A stretch of 64,000 nucleotides of DNA from NVTR01 sp965237505 (GTDB lineage Bacteria > Pseudomonadota > Alphaproteobacteria > Rhodobacterales > Rhodobacteraceae). Of this stretch, positions 36,687-45,948 are shown piece by piece; within the stretch, counting starts at the first letter, position 1; the number at the start of each line of letters is the position of its first letter. Location: the NCBI GenBank assembly GCA_965237505.1, contig CBDEFR010000009.1, forward strand, positions 1,302,001-1,366,000. Direction: 5' to 3'. Below the pieces are notes generated by a model. The model saw only the letters and a program-made list of their open reading frames with translations, searched no databases and was not told the origin of the DNA. A program made the position numbers and the translations under genes.

Positions 36687-37658
36687 TCAGTCGCCCAGCA
36701 TCCATTCCCCGCCCGGAATAAACGCCGAAAATGCGAAGGCGAACACCACGTCATAGACCGCATCGCTGCCGTCGGAGTTCTGCACCGTCACATTGCCCAG
36801 ATCACGGCCCTGGGAAATCTGGCGCGTGTCGTGCAGCGAATTTCGCCCGGCGCTCCAGCTGAATTTCAACCCGGCCTCGGACAGATTTTCCCTGTCACGT
36901 AAACGGCTTAGCGGCCAGGCCTTGTCACCCACCACGACAACATATTGCATCGGATTGATGCCATCGGGCAGCGGCCACCTGGAAAACCGCAGCGACGCGC
37001 GCCTGCTGTCCATGCCGGCAAACGGCGTGGTGCCGTAGGGCCGCGCGCGCGGGTTGTTGGGCACCAGAACCCGGCCATCTGGTTCCCGTATGCGAAACGC
37101 TTCAAAAGATTCCAGCCGGGAAGCAATCAGCTCCATCCTGTCACCGGTGCGGCTGCCCATGATGGCGGTGCCGGTAAACTGCTGCCACCAGCTTTCGCTC
37201 CCATGATCAAACATCACCATATCCAGATTTCGAATGCGCACGGTATTTCCAAAAGTCAGAATCTGTTGGTCCACGCGGCGGCTGAACACCACGCCGGAAT
37301 TGCACAGCGGGCAGTAGGTAATCAGCAACGGCTCCCCGCCGATTATATCATTGACAATCTCGTGCCAGAGCATGATTTGCAGCGGATAGGCGCGCGCATC
37401 ACCATTAATGGCGACGCTGATGACCGGTTCAAAGTCGCCGTACTGGGTGGCCTGGGCGACCGGCAGGTAAGCTGGCTCGTAGATCGGCGGGATCGAGTCG
37501 CGGGTGTTGCCGTCGTACTCAAATTCCCGGTAAGGTACTGAATTTTTGCTGAAATCACCATTGGGGAATTCACTTTGCCAGGCCGCAAGAGACTGCGCCA
37601 GCCCGGGATTCGCGGTGGCGAACGTCACGGCAAGAATGATGGCCAGCAGTCGAAACAT
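36687..37658 (-). CDS. Secreted DUF3179 domain protein
   Basis: 323 residues. The N-terminus FRLLAIILAVTFATANPGLAQ is a Sec signal peptide, cleaved near residue 21. The DUF3179 domain covers the remainder, with IPPIYEPAYLPVAQA (about 57), MLWHEIVNDIIGGEPLLITYCPLCNSGVVF (about 96-126, containing the paired cysteines of TYCPLCNS), and SWWQQFTGTAIMG (about 157). The function of this periplasmic family is unestablished; the two Cys may bind metal or form a disulphide. It is a single gene followed by tRNA-Ser on the other strand. Confidence 0.9.
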   Translation of the reverse strand: MFRLLAIILAVTFATANPGLAQSLAAWQSEFPNGDFSKNSVPYREFEYDGNTRDSIPPIYEPAYLPVAQATQYGDFEPVISVAINGDARAYPLQIMLWHEIVNDIIGGEPLLITYCPLCNSGVVFSRRVDQQILTFGNTVRIRNLDMVMFDHGSESWWQQFTGTAIMGSRTGDRMELIASRLESFEAFRIREPDGRVLVPNNPRARPYGTTPFAGMDSRRASLRFSRWPLPDGINPMQYVVVVGDKAWPLSRLRDRENLSEAGLKFSWSAGRNSLHDTRQISQGRDLGNVTVQNSDGSDAVYDVVFAFAFSAFIPGGEWMLGD

Positions 37659-37776
37659 GCCAGCAGCTTAGCCGTCGTGGCCAAACTTCAAAGTCAACTT
37701 ACCGTCAGCACTGCTGACTGCCAAATCCGCCATTAGTGACTTGTCCCGCCTGCGCCGTGTCGCTAAACGGGTCGGC

Positions 37777-37866
37777 GGAGACGTGGCCGAGTGGTCGAAG
37801 GCGCTCGCCTGCTAAGTGAGTAACGGGGAAACTCGTTCGAGGGTTCGAATCCCTTCGTCTCCGCCA
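37777..37866 (+). tRNA. tRNA-Ser(GCT)
   Basis: A class II tRNA: acceptor GGAGACG/CGTCTCC, anticodon stem CTCGC/GTGAG with loop CTGCTAA (anticodon GCT), long variable arm, T-arm GAGGG-TTCGAAT-CCCTT, encoded CCA. Confidence 0.95.
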
Positions 37867-38013
37867 CTCCTTTCTTCATCAACATGATGTTATTACTTTA
37901 TAAATTTCTGGGCTGACCCAGGTAAATCCATCTTGGGGCTCGGAAACATGCGCACCAGTTATCTGAGCCATCATGAGCAGGATCGTCTGATCGAACATTT
38001 TGGTCCCGGTGCT

Positions 38014-38826
38014 CTAAACAGTGCCGCCCAGCGAGCCCTCCAACGATGCCAGTTTCTGACCTCCCGCCATCATGTCCTGCAGCTCTTCGGCGGTGATCTC
38101 GCCGCGCATCGCGGTGCCCAGGGTCTTGCCGCGGTCGAGCACGGTGTAGCGGTCGCCCACCGCCATCGCGTGGCGCACGTTGTGGGTGATGAACACCACG
38201 CCGATGCCGGAATTGCGCACCCTGTCGATGGTGGCCAGCACGTTCGAGGTTTGCCGCACGCCAAGCGCCGAGGTCGGCTCGTCCAATATCAGCACCTTGG
38301 CGCCGAAATGCACCGCGCGGGCAATCGCCACGGTCTGGCGTTCACCGCCCGACAACGTGCCGACCGCCTGATCCGGCGAGCGCAGGTTGATGCCCATATC
38401 CTTCATTTCCCGCATCGTCACTTCATTGGCGTGGGCGTGATCGAAAAAGGTGATCCCGGCGATCTTTTTCGTCGGCTCGTTGCCCATGAAAAAGTTCCGG
38501 GTCACCGACATCAAGGGGATCATCGCCAGGTCCTGATACACAGTGGCGATGCCGGCGGCGATGGCGTCGCGCGGGCGGGCGAAATCCAGGGGCTTGCCTT
38601 CGAAGAATATCTCGCCCGCCGAGGGCTTATGCACCCCCGACATGGTCTTGATAAACGTCGATTTACCAGCCCCGTTGTCGCCCAGCAGACAATGGCATTC
38701 GCCGGGAATGACATCCAGCGATACGCCCGAGAGCGCAATCACCGCGCCAAAGTGCTTTTCGATGTATTTCATTTCAATGATAGGTGCGGTTTCGACGTTT
38801 TTCATTTCAATGATTGGTTCGGTCAT
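38014..38826 (-). CDS. Sugar (probable inositol) ABC transporter ATP-binding protein
   Basis: 270 residues with a single nucleotide-binding domain of the CUT2 type (FrcA/IatA-like rather than two-domain RbsA). Walker A is GDNGAGKST (about 48), signature LSGGERQTVAIAR (about 160), Walker B KVLILDEPTSALG (about 178), switch His in VFITHNVRHA (about 215). It starts MTEPIIEMKNVE, with a short duplicated IIEMK. It lies 1 bp after the permease gene. The neighbouring iol genes suggest myo-inositol as substrate. Confidence 0.88.
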   Translation of the reverse strand: MTEPIIEMKNVETAPIIEMKYIEKHFGAVIALSGVSLDVIPGECHCLLGDNGAGKSTFIKTMSGVHKPSAGEIFFEGKPLDFARPRDAIAAGIATVYQDLAMIPLMSVTRNFFMGNEPTKKIAGITFFDHAHANEVTMREMKDMGINLRSPDQAVGTLSGGERQTVAIARAVHFGAKVLILDEPTSALGVRQTSNVLATIDRVRNSGIGVVFITHNVRHAMAVGDRYTVLDRGKTLGTAMRGEITAEELQDMMAGGQKLASLEGSLGGTV

Positions 38827-38827
38827 C

Positions 38828-39964
38828 TTATCTCTCCCCGGTAATCATGCGACGGATATAGGTGTTCAGGATCACTGCCAGCAGCAGGATCACCCCAAGG
38901 AACACCCTGAACAGCGAGCTTTCCACCCCAGCAAAGAACAGACCCTGCTGGACCACGCCGAAGATCAGCGCGCCCAGTGCCGCACCGATGACCGAGCCGT
39001 AGCCACCGGTCAGCAATGCGCCGCCGATGACCACCGAAATGATCGCCTCGAATTCCTTCAGGATACCGCGGTCGGCCCCGGCGGAACCAAACTCCATGAC
39101 CTGAGCGGTGGCAAACACGCAGGCGCAAAACGCGGTGAACATGAACATCAAAATTTTGACCCGATTGACCGGCACACCGACGTAACGCGCCGCCTGGGCG
39201 TCGCCGCCAGAGGCGAAAATCCAGTTGCCGAATTTAGTCTTTGTCAGCAGCCAATGGCCAAAGATAATCAGGATCAGCGCCCAGACCATCAGCATCGGAA
39301 TGCCTTCAACTACCGGCTGGCCCTCTCTGGTGCCGCGGGCGAAGGTCTCGATCCAGCCCTGGTCGCCCATCCAGCGGAACAGTCCTTTCAGAATCTTGCC
39401 GCCAAACAGCGCCGCCAGCCAGTCGCCTTCGGCGACGTCGCGGACCCCGCCGATGATGGTTTTGCGGGTGAAGAAGATGGCCGCGAAAATCGTCAGGCCG
39501 CGCAGAATGAACAGGAATGCCAGGGTCACGATAAAGCTGGGCAATCCGGTCTTGATCACGATCCAGCCGTTAAATGCGCCGATGCCCATGCACATCGCGA
39601 AGGTTAATATGATCGCCAGCCATATCGGCCAGCCAAAACTGACCGACAACAGCGCAATCGACATGCCGGAAAAGCCGATCATCGATCCGACCGACAGGTC
39701 AAACTCGCCGGCGATCATCAACAGGCAGGCACCCACGGCAATGATCATGAACTGCGCCGAAACGATCGACCAGTTCATCACCCCGGCGGGCGAAAACATA
39801 CCAGAATCGCGGGCGGTGAGAAAAAAGAACACAAAAACCAGGATTGCGCCGACAATACCCCCCAGTTCCGGGCGGATCATGGCTTTGCGAATACCCGACA
39901 TTTCCTTGACGCGTTCGTCTGTTGCCGGGGGCTTTTGTTCCGTTGATTGTTCCGTGTTCGACAT
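38828..39964 (-). CDS. Sugar (probable inositol) ABC transporter permease
   Basis: 378 residues of the BPD_transp_2 (RbsC/FrcC) family with about ten membrane helices. Recognisable segments: SAQFMIIAVGACLLMIAGEFDLSVGSMIG (residues 67-95, the NxxxxxGEFDLSVG hallmark), TLAFLFILRGLTIFAA (about 145), EFEAIISVVIGGALLTGGYGSVIGAALGA (about 305-333). A charged 30-residue N-terminal extension precedes the first helix. Co-transcribed with the binding protein and ATPase. Confidence 0.9.
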   Translation of the reverse strand: MSNTEQSTEQKPPATDERVKEMSGIRKAMIRPELGGIVGAILVFVFFFLTARDSGMFSPAGVMNWSIVSAQFMIIAVGACLLMIAGEFDLSVGSMIGFSGMSIALLSVSFGWPIWLAIILTFAMCMGIGAFNGWIVIKTGLPSFIVTLAFLFILRGLTIFAAIFFTRKTIIGGVRDVAEGDWLAALFGGKILKGLFRWMGDQGWIETFARGTREGQPVVEGIPMLMVWALILIIFGHWLLTKTKFGNWIFASGGDAQAARYVGVPVNRVKILMFMFTAFCACVFATAQVMEFGSAGADRGILKEFEAIISVVIGGALLTGGYGSVIGAALGALIFGVVQQGLFFAGVESSLFRVFLGVILLLAVILNTYIRRMITGER

Positions 39965-40035
39965 GTCGATCCCCTCGTATCGCTGGATGTAGAAAGGGCG
40001 GCAACAGGGTGTGCCGCCGCCGATCAGGTCATGGA

Positions 40036-40980
40036 CTAGCGATATTCGCCAGAGAACTTCTCGACCAGTTCAAGCCCGTCTGCGGTGACAAAACCGGGAC
40101 CCGAATTGATGTTGTTGCCCGGCAGCACGCCATAACGGTCATAATTGGTCAGAATGACAACCGGCAGATAGGCCTGCAGGAACGGCTGCTGGTCGATCCC
40201 CCAGTTGATGATACCGGCCTTGATGCCCTTGACGATCTCGTCGCCCAGATCGAACGTGCCGAAGTAAATGTCTCCGGCCATGCCGTTTTCTTTCAAAGCC
40301 AGAATGGTCGGATCTGCTGAGGTCGGGCCAAGCGTCAGCACCGCGTCGGTGTCCGGGTTTGCGGACAGATAGGCCAGCACCCGGTTCTTAATCTCGGCCG
40401 GGTCTTGACCGCTGTCGATCGCCTGGCCGCCCAGTTCGACGCCCAGCCCATCGGCAAAGCCCTGGCAGCGCTCGGTCGAAGATGGGTTGGTGATGTAGTG
40501 GTTCACACACAGGAACGAGCCAACCCCGTCACCTTTGGCGCGCAGACCGGCGGCAAATCCGGCGTCATATTCCGGCTGGCCAACATACATCAGCGCCCCG
40601 ACTGAACGGGCCTGATCCGGGGTGCCGGAATTCATGATGATGACATTGATGCCCTGATCGACCGCATCGCGAATCGGGCCGCTCAGCACATCGAAATCAG
40701 CCATCGTGGTGATAATGCCGTTCGGACCCGAGGCTGCCGCCTGCTGGATGATTCGGGCCATATCAGCAAGGTCGCCGGATGGCGGGTTGCGGTACTCGAC
40801 AGTCACATCCATCTGCTCGGCAGCCAGAGCCAGGCCGTTCTTGATGGTATTCCACCAGGCGTCGCTGTCAGGCGCGTGGCTGACAAGGATATAGCGTTCG
40901 CCTTCCGCATTTGCAGGCGCAGCGAAAGCAGAAAGCGCTGCGATCGAGACAACCGCCACTGACTTTATTAAGTTCTTCAT
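40036..40980 (-). CDS. Sugar (probable inositol) ABC transporter substrate-binding protein
   Basis: 314 residues. The start at 40980 is chosen because a Sec signal peptide follows directly (MKNLIKSVAVVSIAALSAFA, then APANA). The mature part is a Peripla_BP_4 protein: RYILVSHAPDSDAWWNTIKN (about 30-49), GIITTMADFDVL, NVIIMNSGTPDQA, then LTLGPTSADPTILALKENG and IDQQPFLQAYLPVVIL near the end. It is first in the transporter operon. An operator-like site lies 131 bp upstream. Confidence 0.9.
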   Translation of the reverse strand: MKNLIKSVAVVSIAALSAFAAPANAEGERYILVSHAPDSDAWWNTIKNGLALAAEQMDVTVEYRNPPSGDLADMARIIQQAAASGPNGIITTMADFDVLSGPIRDAVDQGINVIIMNSGTPDQARSVGALMYVGQPEYDAGFAAGLRAKGDGVGSFLCVNHYITNPSSTERCQGFADGLGVELGGQAIDSGQDPAEIKNRVLAYLSANPDTDAVLTLGPTSADPTILALKENGMAGDIYFGTFDLGDEIVKGIKAGIINWGIDQQPFLQAYLPVVILTNYDRYGVLPGNNINSGPGFVTADGLELVEKFSGEYR

Positions 40981-41110
40981 TTTTTTCTCCCTAGGGTTAT
41001 CAACCGCTCTCATTTTGGTGCCGCTGAGAGTGTATACGGCAGTCACATCGGTGACATTAACACGTCAGAGCCGAATTTGTTGCAAATGATGAATAGGGCC
41101 CCCACAATTT

Positions 41111-41124
41111 GGAATATTTATTCT
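41111..41124. promoter_or_regulatory. Candidate IolR (RpiR-type) operator upstream of the ABC operon
   Basis: GGAATATTTATTCT fits the GGAA-N6-TTCC consensus reported for rhizobial IolR with one end mismatch. The 18 bases from 41111 (GGAATATTTATTCTATTT) recur with two changes at 41682. It lies in the leader of the binding-protein gene. Function is inferred. Confidence 0.5.
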
Positions 41125-41179
41125 ATTTCAAAAAAAGCAACAAAAATTTTCTACAAATTTGAAATATTGCGTACTGATC

Positions 41180-41650
41180 CTACCGCAACGACCAGCGAAA
41201 CCGCCAGCGAAAATCTGGCCGACAGGGCACAAAGTGCAGCAACATCCACCTCGGAAACCGACGCGTGATGGCCCCCAGCCGGTGCTGTGGGCCGTTCAGC
41301 GCGTCGGTCAGTGTCACTGCTTTGTTGCATTGATCGCAGGTATAGCTGGCCAAATCAACGGTTTCATGGGCATTCGGCGCAAAAGTGACTGCGATCAGCA
41401 CATCTGCATCCGCGTGAACCCGGAGACGCCGAGAAATTGGCAAAACCGCATGAAAGGCGAGAGCTGAACCCCCGCCGCCGAAAGTTCCGCGACCGTCGGG
41501 ACTGCCACACGATCAGTATTTCCGAAGCCATAACCCGCACATTGGCCCAAACGCTTGGGCAGGGTGTCCGAAACTTCCATCAGCCGTGGCTGAAATTCCT
41601 CCAACGTGGCTGGTGCATTATTTCCGTCATCGGGTATCCTTGGTCCTTGA
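41180..41650 (-). pseudogene. RpiR/IolR-family regulator, internally deleted
   Basis: The helix-turn-helix half reads LPKRLGQCAGYGFGNTDRVA then VPTVAELSAAGVQLSPFMRF and CQFLGVSGFTRMQ, an HTH_6 domain of the RpiR family. In another frame the end of the SIS domain follows directly: HADADVLIAVTFAPNAHETV then DLASYTC and ALTDALNG-like LTDALNGPQHRLGAI. The middle of the protein (about 120 residues, including the sugar-phosphate pocket) is gone, and the tail carries further damage. RpiR proteins of this kind (IolR) repress inositol genes. Confidence 0.7.
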
Positions 41651-41681
41651 CAAGCGCCCGTTCCATAAGCATCCAGATATT

Positions 41682-41695
41682 GGAATAAATATTCT
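41682..41695. promoter_or_regulatory. Candidate IolR (RpiR-type) operator upstream of iolG relic/iolD
   Basis: GGAATAAATATTCT, again GGAA-N6-TTCT, followed by ATTT exactly as in the first site. It lies 43 bp before the iolG-like stub and about 230 bp before iolD, between the divergent regulator relic and the catabolic genes. Confidence 0.5.
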
Positions 41696-41724
41696 ATTTT
41701 GCATTCCCGGGGGAGGCTACAGAA

Positions 41725-41808
41725 TTGCGAAATCTGGAAATTGGCCTGATCGGAACTGGCATGATGGGAAAGGCCGACGCGCCGGCCAAGCGTCTTGTGC
41801 ATTTTTGA
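41725..41808 (+). pseudogene. Stub of a Gfo/Idh/MocA (iolG-like) dehydrogenase
   Basis: From TTG at 41725 the frame reads LRNLEIGLIGTGMMGKADAP then AKRLVHF, stop. LEIGLIGTGxMGKA is the NAD-binding start of Gfo/Idh/MocA oxidoreductases such as inositol 2-dehydrogenase. Only about 17 residues match; the other 350 or so of the protein are missing. No recognisable C-terminus remains before iolD, so most of the gene has been deleted. Confidence 0.55.
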
Positions 41809-41926
41809 CCATTCAACGACGACGCCCAGGGTAAGAATTCCCAAATCAGCGATACTCGTTGCAAAGCAATTTGATGGTCAATAAAAATTCGAGGCGTTCA
41901 ATGCCCGCTGGCGAGGAGGAAATTCG

Positions 41927-43774
41927 ATGACCTATAAATCCATCCGTCTGACCATGGCGCAGGCGCTTGTTCGCTATCTGTGCAATCAGTTCACCGAGAT
42001 CGACGGGCAACGTGTGCCTTTGTTCGCGGGGGTGTTCGCCATCTTTGGGCATGGCAACGTCACGTGTCTGGGCGAAGCATTGGAGGCAGTGCAAGACACC
42101 CTGCCGACCTGGCGCGGTCAGAACGAGCAATCTATGGCTTTGGCCGGTATCGGATTTGCCAAGGCAAAACTGCGCCGCCAGTTCATGGTTGCAACGTCCT
42201 CCGTTGGTCCCGGTGCCACAAACATGGTTACAGCTGCAGCCGTGGCGCATGCGAACCGTTTGCCAATTCTGTTGATCAGTGGCGACACATTTGCCAACCG
42301 CCGCCCGGACCCGGTGCTGCAACAGGTCGAGCATTTCAACAATCCGACTAAAACAGTGAACGAAGCTTTTCGCGCGGTAACCCGTTACTGGGATCGGATC
42401 ACCCATCCGGAACAGATCATTTCGTCGTTGCCGCAGGCCGTAGCGGTCATGCTGGACCCGGCAGACTGCGGACCGGCATTTATCGGGCTGTGTCAGGACA
42501 CCCAAGAAGTTGCCTTTGATTACCCGGCGGCATTTTTCACACCGACGACGCATCATGTGCCGCGCCCGCGCCCGGATCTGGACCAGTTGGCCAAAGCGAT
42601 CCAAGTGTTGAAAACTGCCAACCGTCCGCTGATCATTTCAGGCGGCGGCGTGCGGTATTCGCTGGCCGAAACTGTGGTTGCCGATTTTGCCAAGACCCGC
42701 GGCATTCCGATGGCGGAAACCATCGCCGGCAAGGGCGCAGTGGTGCATGATCACCCGGCCCATGTCGGGCCAATTGGGGTTATCGGATCGGCGTCGGCAA
42801 ACGCCATCGCGGCCAAGGCCGACGTGATTCTGGCGATTGGCACACGGTTGCAGGATTTCACCACCGGGTCGTGGACCGCATTTTCGCACGATGCCCAGTT
42901 CATCTCGGTCAACGCGGCGCGCTGGGACGCTGTCAAGCACCGGGCGATATCAGTTGTGGGTGATGCGCTGCTGACCATGAAGGAAATCGACGCCGGGCTG
43001 GGAGACTGGGCAGCAGACCCGGCCTGGACCGACAAGGGCAGGGCGGAAATGGCGGCCTGGAACAAGCTGCTGGACGACCATCAGAAACCCACGAACGCGC
43101 CGGTCCCGACCTATGCGCAGGTCGTGAAAGTGATCCATGACAACGCCGGTGACCGGGACCTGCTGATCACTGCCGCGGGCGGACTGCCGGGCGAGGTTAC
43201 CAAAGGCTGGCGGGTCAAATCGGTGAACAGTTTTGACTGCGAATTTGGTTTTTCCTGCATGGGGTATGAAATTCCCGCGGGCTGGGGCGCGGCGATCGCG
43301 GACGATACCCGAACCCCGATCGTAATGGTTGGTGACGGCACCTACATGATGATGAATTCCGACATTTATTCATCGGTGCTGTCGGGCCACAAGATGATCG
43401 TGATCGTGCCCGACAATGGCGGATATGCCATCATCAACCGGCTGCAAAATTTCAAGGGCGGTGCCTCGTTCAACAACCTGATCAAAGACAGCCGTGTGCA
43501 AGAACCGTTCTCGGTCGATTTCGCAAAACATGCCGAATCGATGGGCGCGATGGCCCGCAAGGTGGAAACCCTGAACGAACTTGACGCGGCGATGAAGTGG
43601 GCGCAGGGAAATGACCGCACGACCGTTATTACGCTGATGTCTGATGCCTTTGCATGGGTGCCCGGTGATGCCCATTGGGATGTTGGCGTGCCACAAGTAT
43701 CCGAGCGCAGTGAAGTTAATGCGGCCCGTGCTGAACAAGTTGTGATCCGCAGCAAACAGCGCGTCGGGGTGTGA
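41927..43774 (+). CDS. iolD: 3D-(3,5/4)-trihydroxycyclohexane-1,2-dione hydrolase
   Basis: A 615-residue thiamine-diphosphate enzyme that opens the ring of THcHDO in inositol catabolism. It starts after GAGGAGG. The N-terminal PYR domain contains GHGNVTCLGEALE (about 37) and SSVGPGATNMVTAAAVAHANR (about 90). A central NAD/FAD-like domain holds PLIISGGGVRYS (about 232). The C-terminal PP domain has the cofactor motif VGDGTYMMMNSDIYSSV (about 467) with the downstream PDNGGYAI. The family length is normal. iolE follows 4 bp later, indicating one operon. Confidence 0.93.
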   Translation: MTYKSIRLTMAQALVRYLCNQFTEIDGQRVPLFAGVFAIFGHGNVTCLGEALEAVQDTLPTWRGQNEQSMALAGIGFAKAKLRRQFMVATSSVGPGATNMVTAAAVAHANRLPILLISGDTFANRRPDPVLQQVEHFNNPTKTVNEAFRAVTRYWDRITHPEQIISSLPQAVAVMLDPADCGPAFIGLCQDTQEVAFDYPAAFFTPTTHHVPRPRPDLDQLAKAIQVLKTANRPLIISGGGVRYSLAETVVADFAKTRGIPMAETIAGKGAVVHDHPAHVGPIGVIGSASANAIAAKADVILAIGTRLQDFTTGSWTAFSHDAQFISVNAARWDAVKHRAISVVGDALLTMKEIDAGLGDWAADPAWTDKGRAEMAAWNKLLDDHQKPTNAPVPTYAQVVKVIHDNAGDRDLLITAAGGLPGEVTKGWRVKSVNSFDCEFGFSCMGYEIPAGWGAAIADDTRTPIVMVGDGTYMMMNSDIYSSVLSGHKMIVIVPDNGGYAIINRLQNFKGGASFNNLIKDSRVQEPFSVDFAKHAESMGAMARKVETLNELDAAMKWAQGNDRTTVITLMSDAFAWVPGDAHWDVGVPQVSERSEVNAARAEQVVIRSKQRVGV

Positions 43775-43778
43775 AGGA

Positions 43779-44681
43779 GTGAAAGCAAAACTTGGGATTG
43801 CGCCGATTGCCTGGACCAATGATGACCTGCCGGACCTTGGTGGCGAAACGACGCTTGAAACCTGTCTGTCAGAGGCCCGCAAGGCCGGGTTTTCCGGGGT
43901 TGAGTCCGGCGGTAAGTTTCCAAAAGAGGCGGCAGTTCTTGGGCCGATCCTGAAAGCCCATGACATTGGGCTGTGTGGCGGATGGTATTCCGGCACGCTT
44001 TTGGACAACGATATTGAGGCCGAGAAGGATCAGATCGCCGGGCAGATTGCGTTGTTCAAGGCAATGGGCGCGCCCTGCATCGTTTATGGCGAGGTGTCGC
44101 GTAGCATTCATGGGGATCGAACAGCACCGCTCAACACGCGTCCGCGGCTGGACGAGGCGCAGATACGCAGCTACGGCCATAAATTGACCGAATTTGCCGC
44201 CTGGTGCACTGATCAGGGCATGCCGATTGCTTACCATCACCACATGGCGGCGGTGATCGAAGCAGAAGCCGACCTTGACCTGCTCATGAAACATTCCGGC
44301 GCAGCGCTGCCGCTTTTGTATGATCCCGGGCATATGGCGTTCGCGGGCGGCGATGTGTTTCGAGTAATCGACAATCACGCAAGCCGGATCAGCCATTTTC
44401 ATGCCAAGGACATTCGCGCCGATGTGGTCAGCGGACTGGACCGCAGAAAAGAGAGCTTTCTTGACGCAGTTTTGAAAGGCGCATTCACTGTTCCCGGCGA
44501 CGGATCGCTGGATTTTGCTGCATTGATCGTGCGCATGGCCGACAATGGCTATGAGGGATGGTTCGTAGTCGAAGCCGAACAGGACCCGGTCAAGGCACCG
44601 CCATTTGAAAATGCCTGCATTGGCCACGGGGAATTGGTGCGGGTGCTAACGAGCGCTGGTTATGAGATTGAGGACGCATAG
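43779..44681 (+). CDS. iolE: Myo-inosose-2 dehydratase
   Basis: A 300-residue TIM-barrel (AP endonuclease 2-like fold) enzyme converting 2-keto-myo-inositol to THcHDO, the substrate of IolD. It starts at GTG 43779 with GAAGGA immediately upstream. Signature segments: KLGIAPIAWTNDDLPDLGG (residues 4-22), GVESGGKFP (about 40), MPIAYHHHMAAVIEAEADLD (about 148), LLYDPGHMAFAGGD (about 180), HFHAKDIR (about 207), and WFVVEAEQDP (about 264), which together provide the metal ligands. It runs against iol order only in lacking iolB/iolG beside it. Confidence 0.93.
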   Translation: MKAKLGIAPIAWTNDDLPDLGGETTLETCLSEARKAGFSGVESGGKFPKEAAVLGPILKAHDIGLCGGWYSGTLLDNDIEAEKDQIAGQIALFKAMGAPCIVYGEVSRSIHGDRTAPLNTRPRLDEAQIRSYGHKLTEFAAWCTDQGMPIAYHHHMAAVIEAEADLDLLMKHSGAALPLLYDPGHMAFAGGDVFRVIDNHASRISHFHAKDIRADVVSGLDRRKESFLDAVLKGAFTVPGDGSLDFAALIVRMADNGYEGWFVVEAEQDPVKAPPFENACIGHGELVRVLTSAGYEIEDA

Positions 44682-44735
44682 CGTCAGCCCAAAGCCGATA
44701 AATTCCGGCAATGTAATGGGAGCACTTATGAAAGC

Positions 44736-45946
44736 CAGGGGTATCGCATGAATAGCTGGCCCGTGTTTGCTACGTGCATCAACGTCTGATTCAATGTCAC
44801 CAGAACACGCATCTGGAGGACTTGCTTTGGAAAAGACTACATCATTTCAATCTGTTATTTCGGCCATCCCTGACCCTCGCCAGCAGGCGAAGGTGCTTTA
44901 CCCGCTTGATGAGATCCTGCTTTTAAGCCTGTGTGCGGTGGTCTCGGGCGGCGAGAGTGTCGTTGATATTGTCGAATATGGTGAAGAAAAGCTGAAGTTT
45001 CTGCGCAAATTGGCCCCTTTTGAGCACGGCATTCCCTCGCATGACACGCTTTCAACGGTGTTTCGGCTGCTTGATCCGGAGAAGTTCAGTACAGCCTTTG
45101 CGCAATGGGCTGCTGGCCTGGCGGGACGCGTTGAAGGCTCGATTGTGGCCGTCGATGGCAAGACGATGCGCGGGTCAAAGGCCGGTGGTGAAACACCTCT
45201 GCATTTGATCTCGGCCTACTGTGATGATCTGCGTCTGGTACTGGGTCAGCGGGCAAGTGCGCACAAAAAGAACGAGATCAAGGACATTCCATTGCTCTTG
45301 GATTTGCTCCACGTTGAGGGCGCGATCGTGACGCTGGACGCGATGGGGTGCCAACGCCAGATTGCCTGCAAAATCCGCGACAAGGGGGCCGACTACGTGC
45401 TGGCGCTCAAGGGAAATCAGAGCAGCCTTTTTGAGGATGTGAAACTGTGGTTTGAAGAGAGGGAGCATGAAAATACTGCGTCGTTACAGACTGTTGATGG
45501 CGATAAAGGTCGGATTGAGACCCGGACCTACACCCAGAGTGACACCATAGAATGGCTGCAAGAGCGCCATCCGGGTTGGGCGGGCCTGACCAGTATTGGT
45601 CGCGTTGTCTCGATCCGTGAAAGCAACGGGAAAACAACACAACAAACCCGATACTTCATCTCGTCTCTACCGAAAGATGCGCCGCGCTTTGCCCATGCGG
45701 TACGCTCCCATTGGGGGATTGAAAACCGCCTCCACTGGGTGCTCGACGTCACATTCCGCGATGATGACAGCCGTGTTCGTAAGGATCACGGCCCCAAGAA
45801 TTTTGCCGTCATCAAACACATGGCAATGAATCTGCTCAACAAGGCAAAAGATAAAAAATCGCTCAGGGTCATGCGCAAAAAGGCCGGATGGAACAATCGG
45901 TTCTTACTGCAAATTCTCCGGACATAACCTTCATGCGATTCCCCTG
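44736..45946 (+). mobile_element. ISAs1-family element
   Basis: 1211 bp with 17-bp terminal repeats CAGGGG(T/A)ATCGCATGAA. A 10-bp duplication TTATGAAAGC flanks it (44726-44735 and 45947-45956), normal for ISAs1. The duplicated bases include the ATG of the following gene, so the element lies exactly at a translation start. Confidence 0.93.
44827..45927 (+). CDS. ISAs1-family transposase
   Basis: 366 residues from TTG 44827, seven bases after GGAGG. An H_repeat-associated N-terminal domain (SVISAIPDPRQQAKVLYPLD, about 8-27) is followed by a DDE core: Asp in GSIVAVDGKTMRGSK (about 107), Asp in VTLDAMGCQRQIA (about 168), Glu in HWGIENRLHWVLDVTFRDD (about 300). The frame is intact, so this copy may be active. 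Confidence 0.92.
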   Translation: MEKTTSFQSVISAIPDPRQQAKVLYPLDEILLLSLCAVVSGGESVVDIVEYGEEKLKFLRKLAPFEHGIPSHDTLSTVFRLLDPEKFSTAFAQWAAGLAGRVEGSIVAVDGKTMRGSKAGGETPLHLISAYCDDLRLVLGQRASAHKKNEIKDIPLLLDLLHVEGAIVTLDAMGCQRQIACKIRDKGADYVLALKGNQSSLFEDVKLWFEEREHENTASLQTVDGDKGRIETRTYTQSDTIEWLQERHPGWAGLTSIGRVVSIRESNGKTTQQTRYFISSLPKDAPRFAHAVRSHWGIENRLHWVLDVTFRDDDSRVRKDHGPKNFAVIKHMAMNLLNKAKDKKSLRVMRKKAGWNNRFLLQILRT

Positions 45947-45948
45947 TT

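Noticed and set aside
37933..38844. Open plus-strand frame over the sugar transporter ATPase.
   Set aside because: Antisense shadow; the minus strand has all ABC motifs in register.
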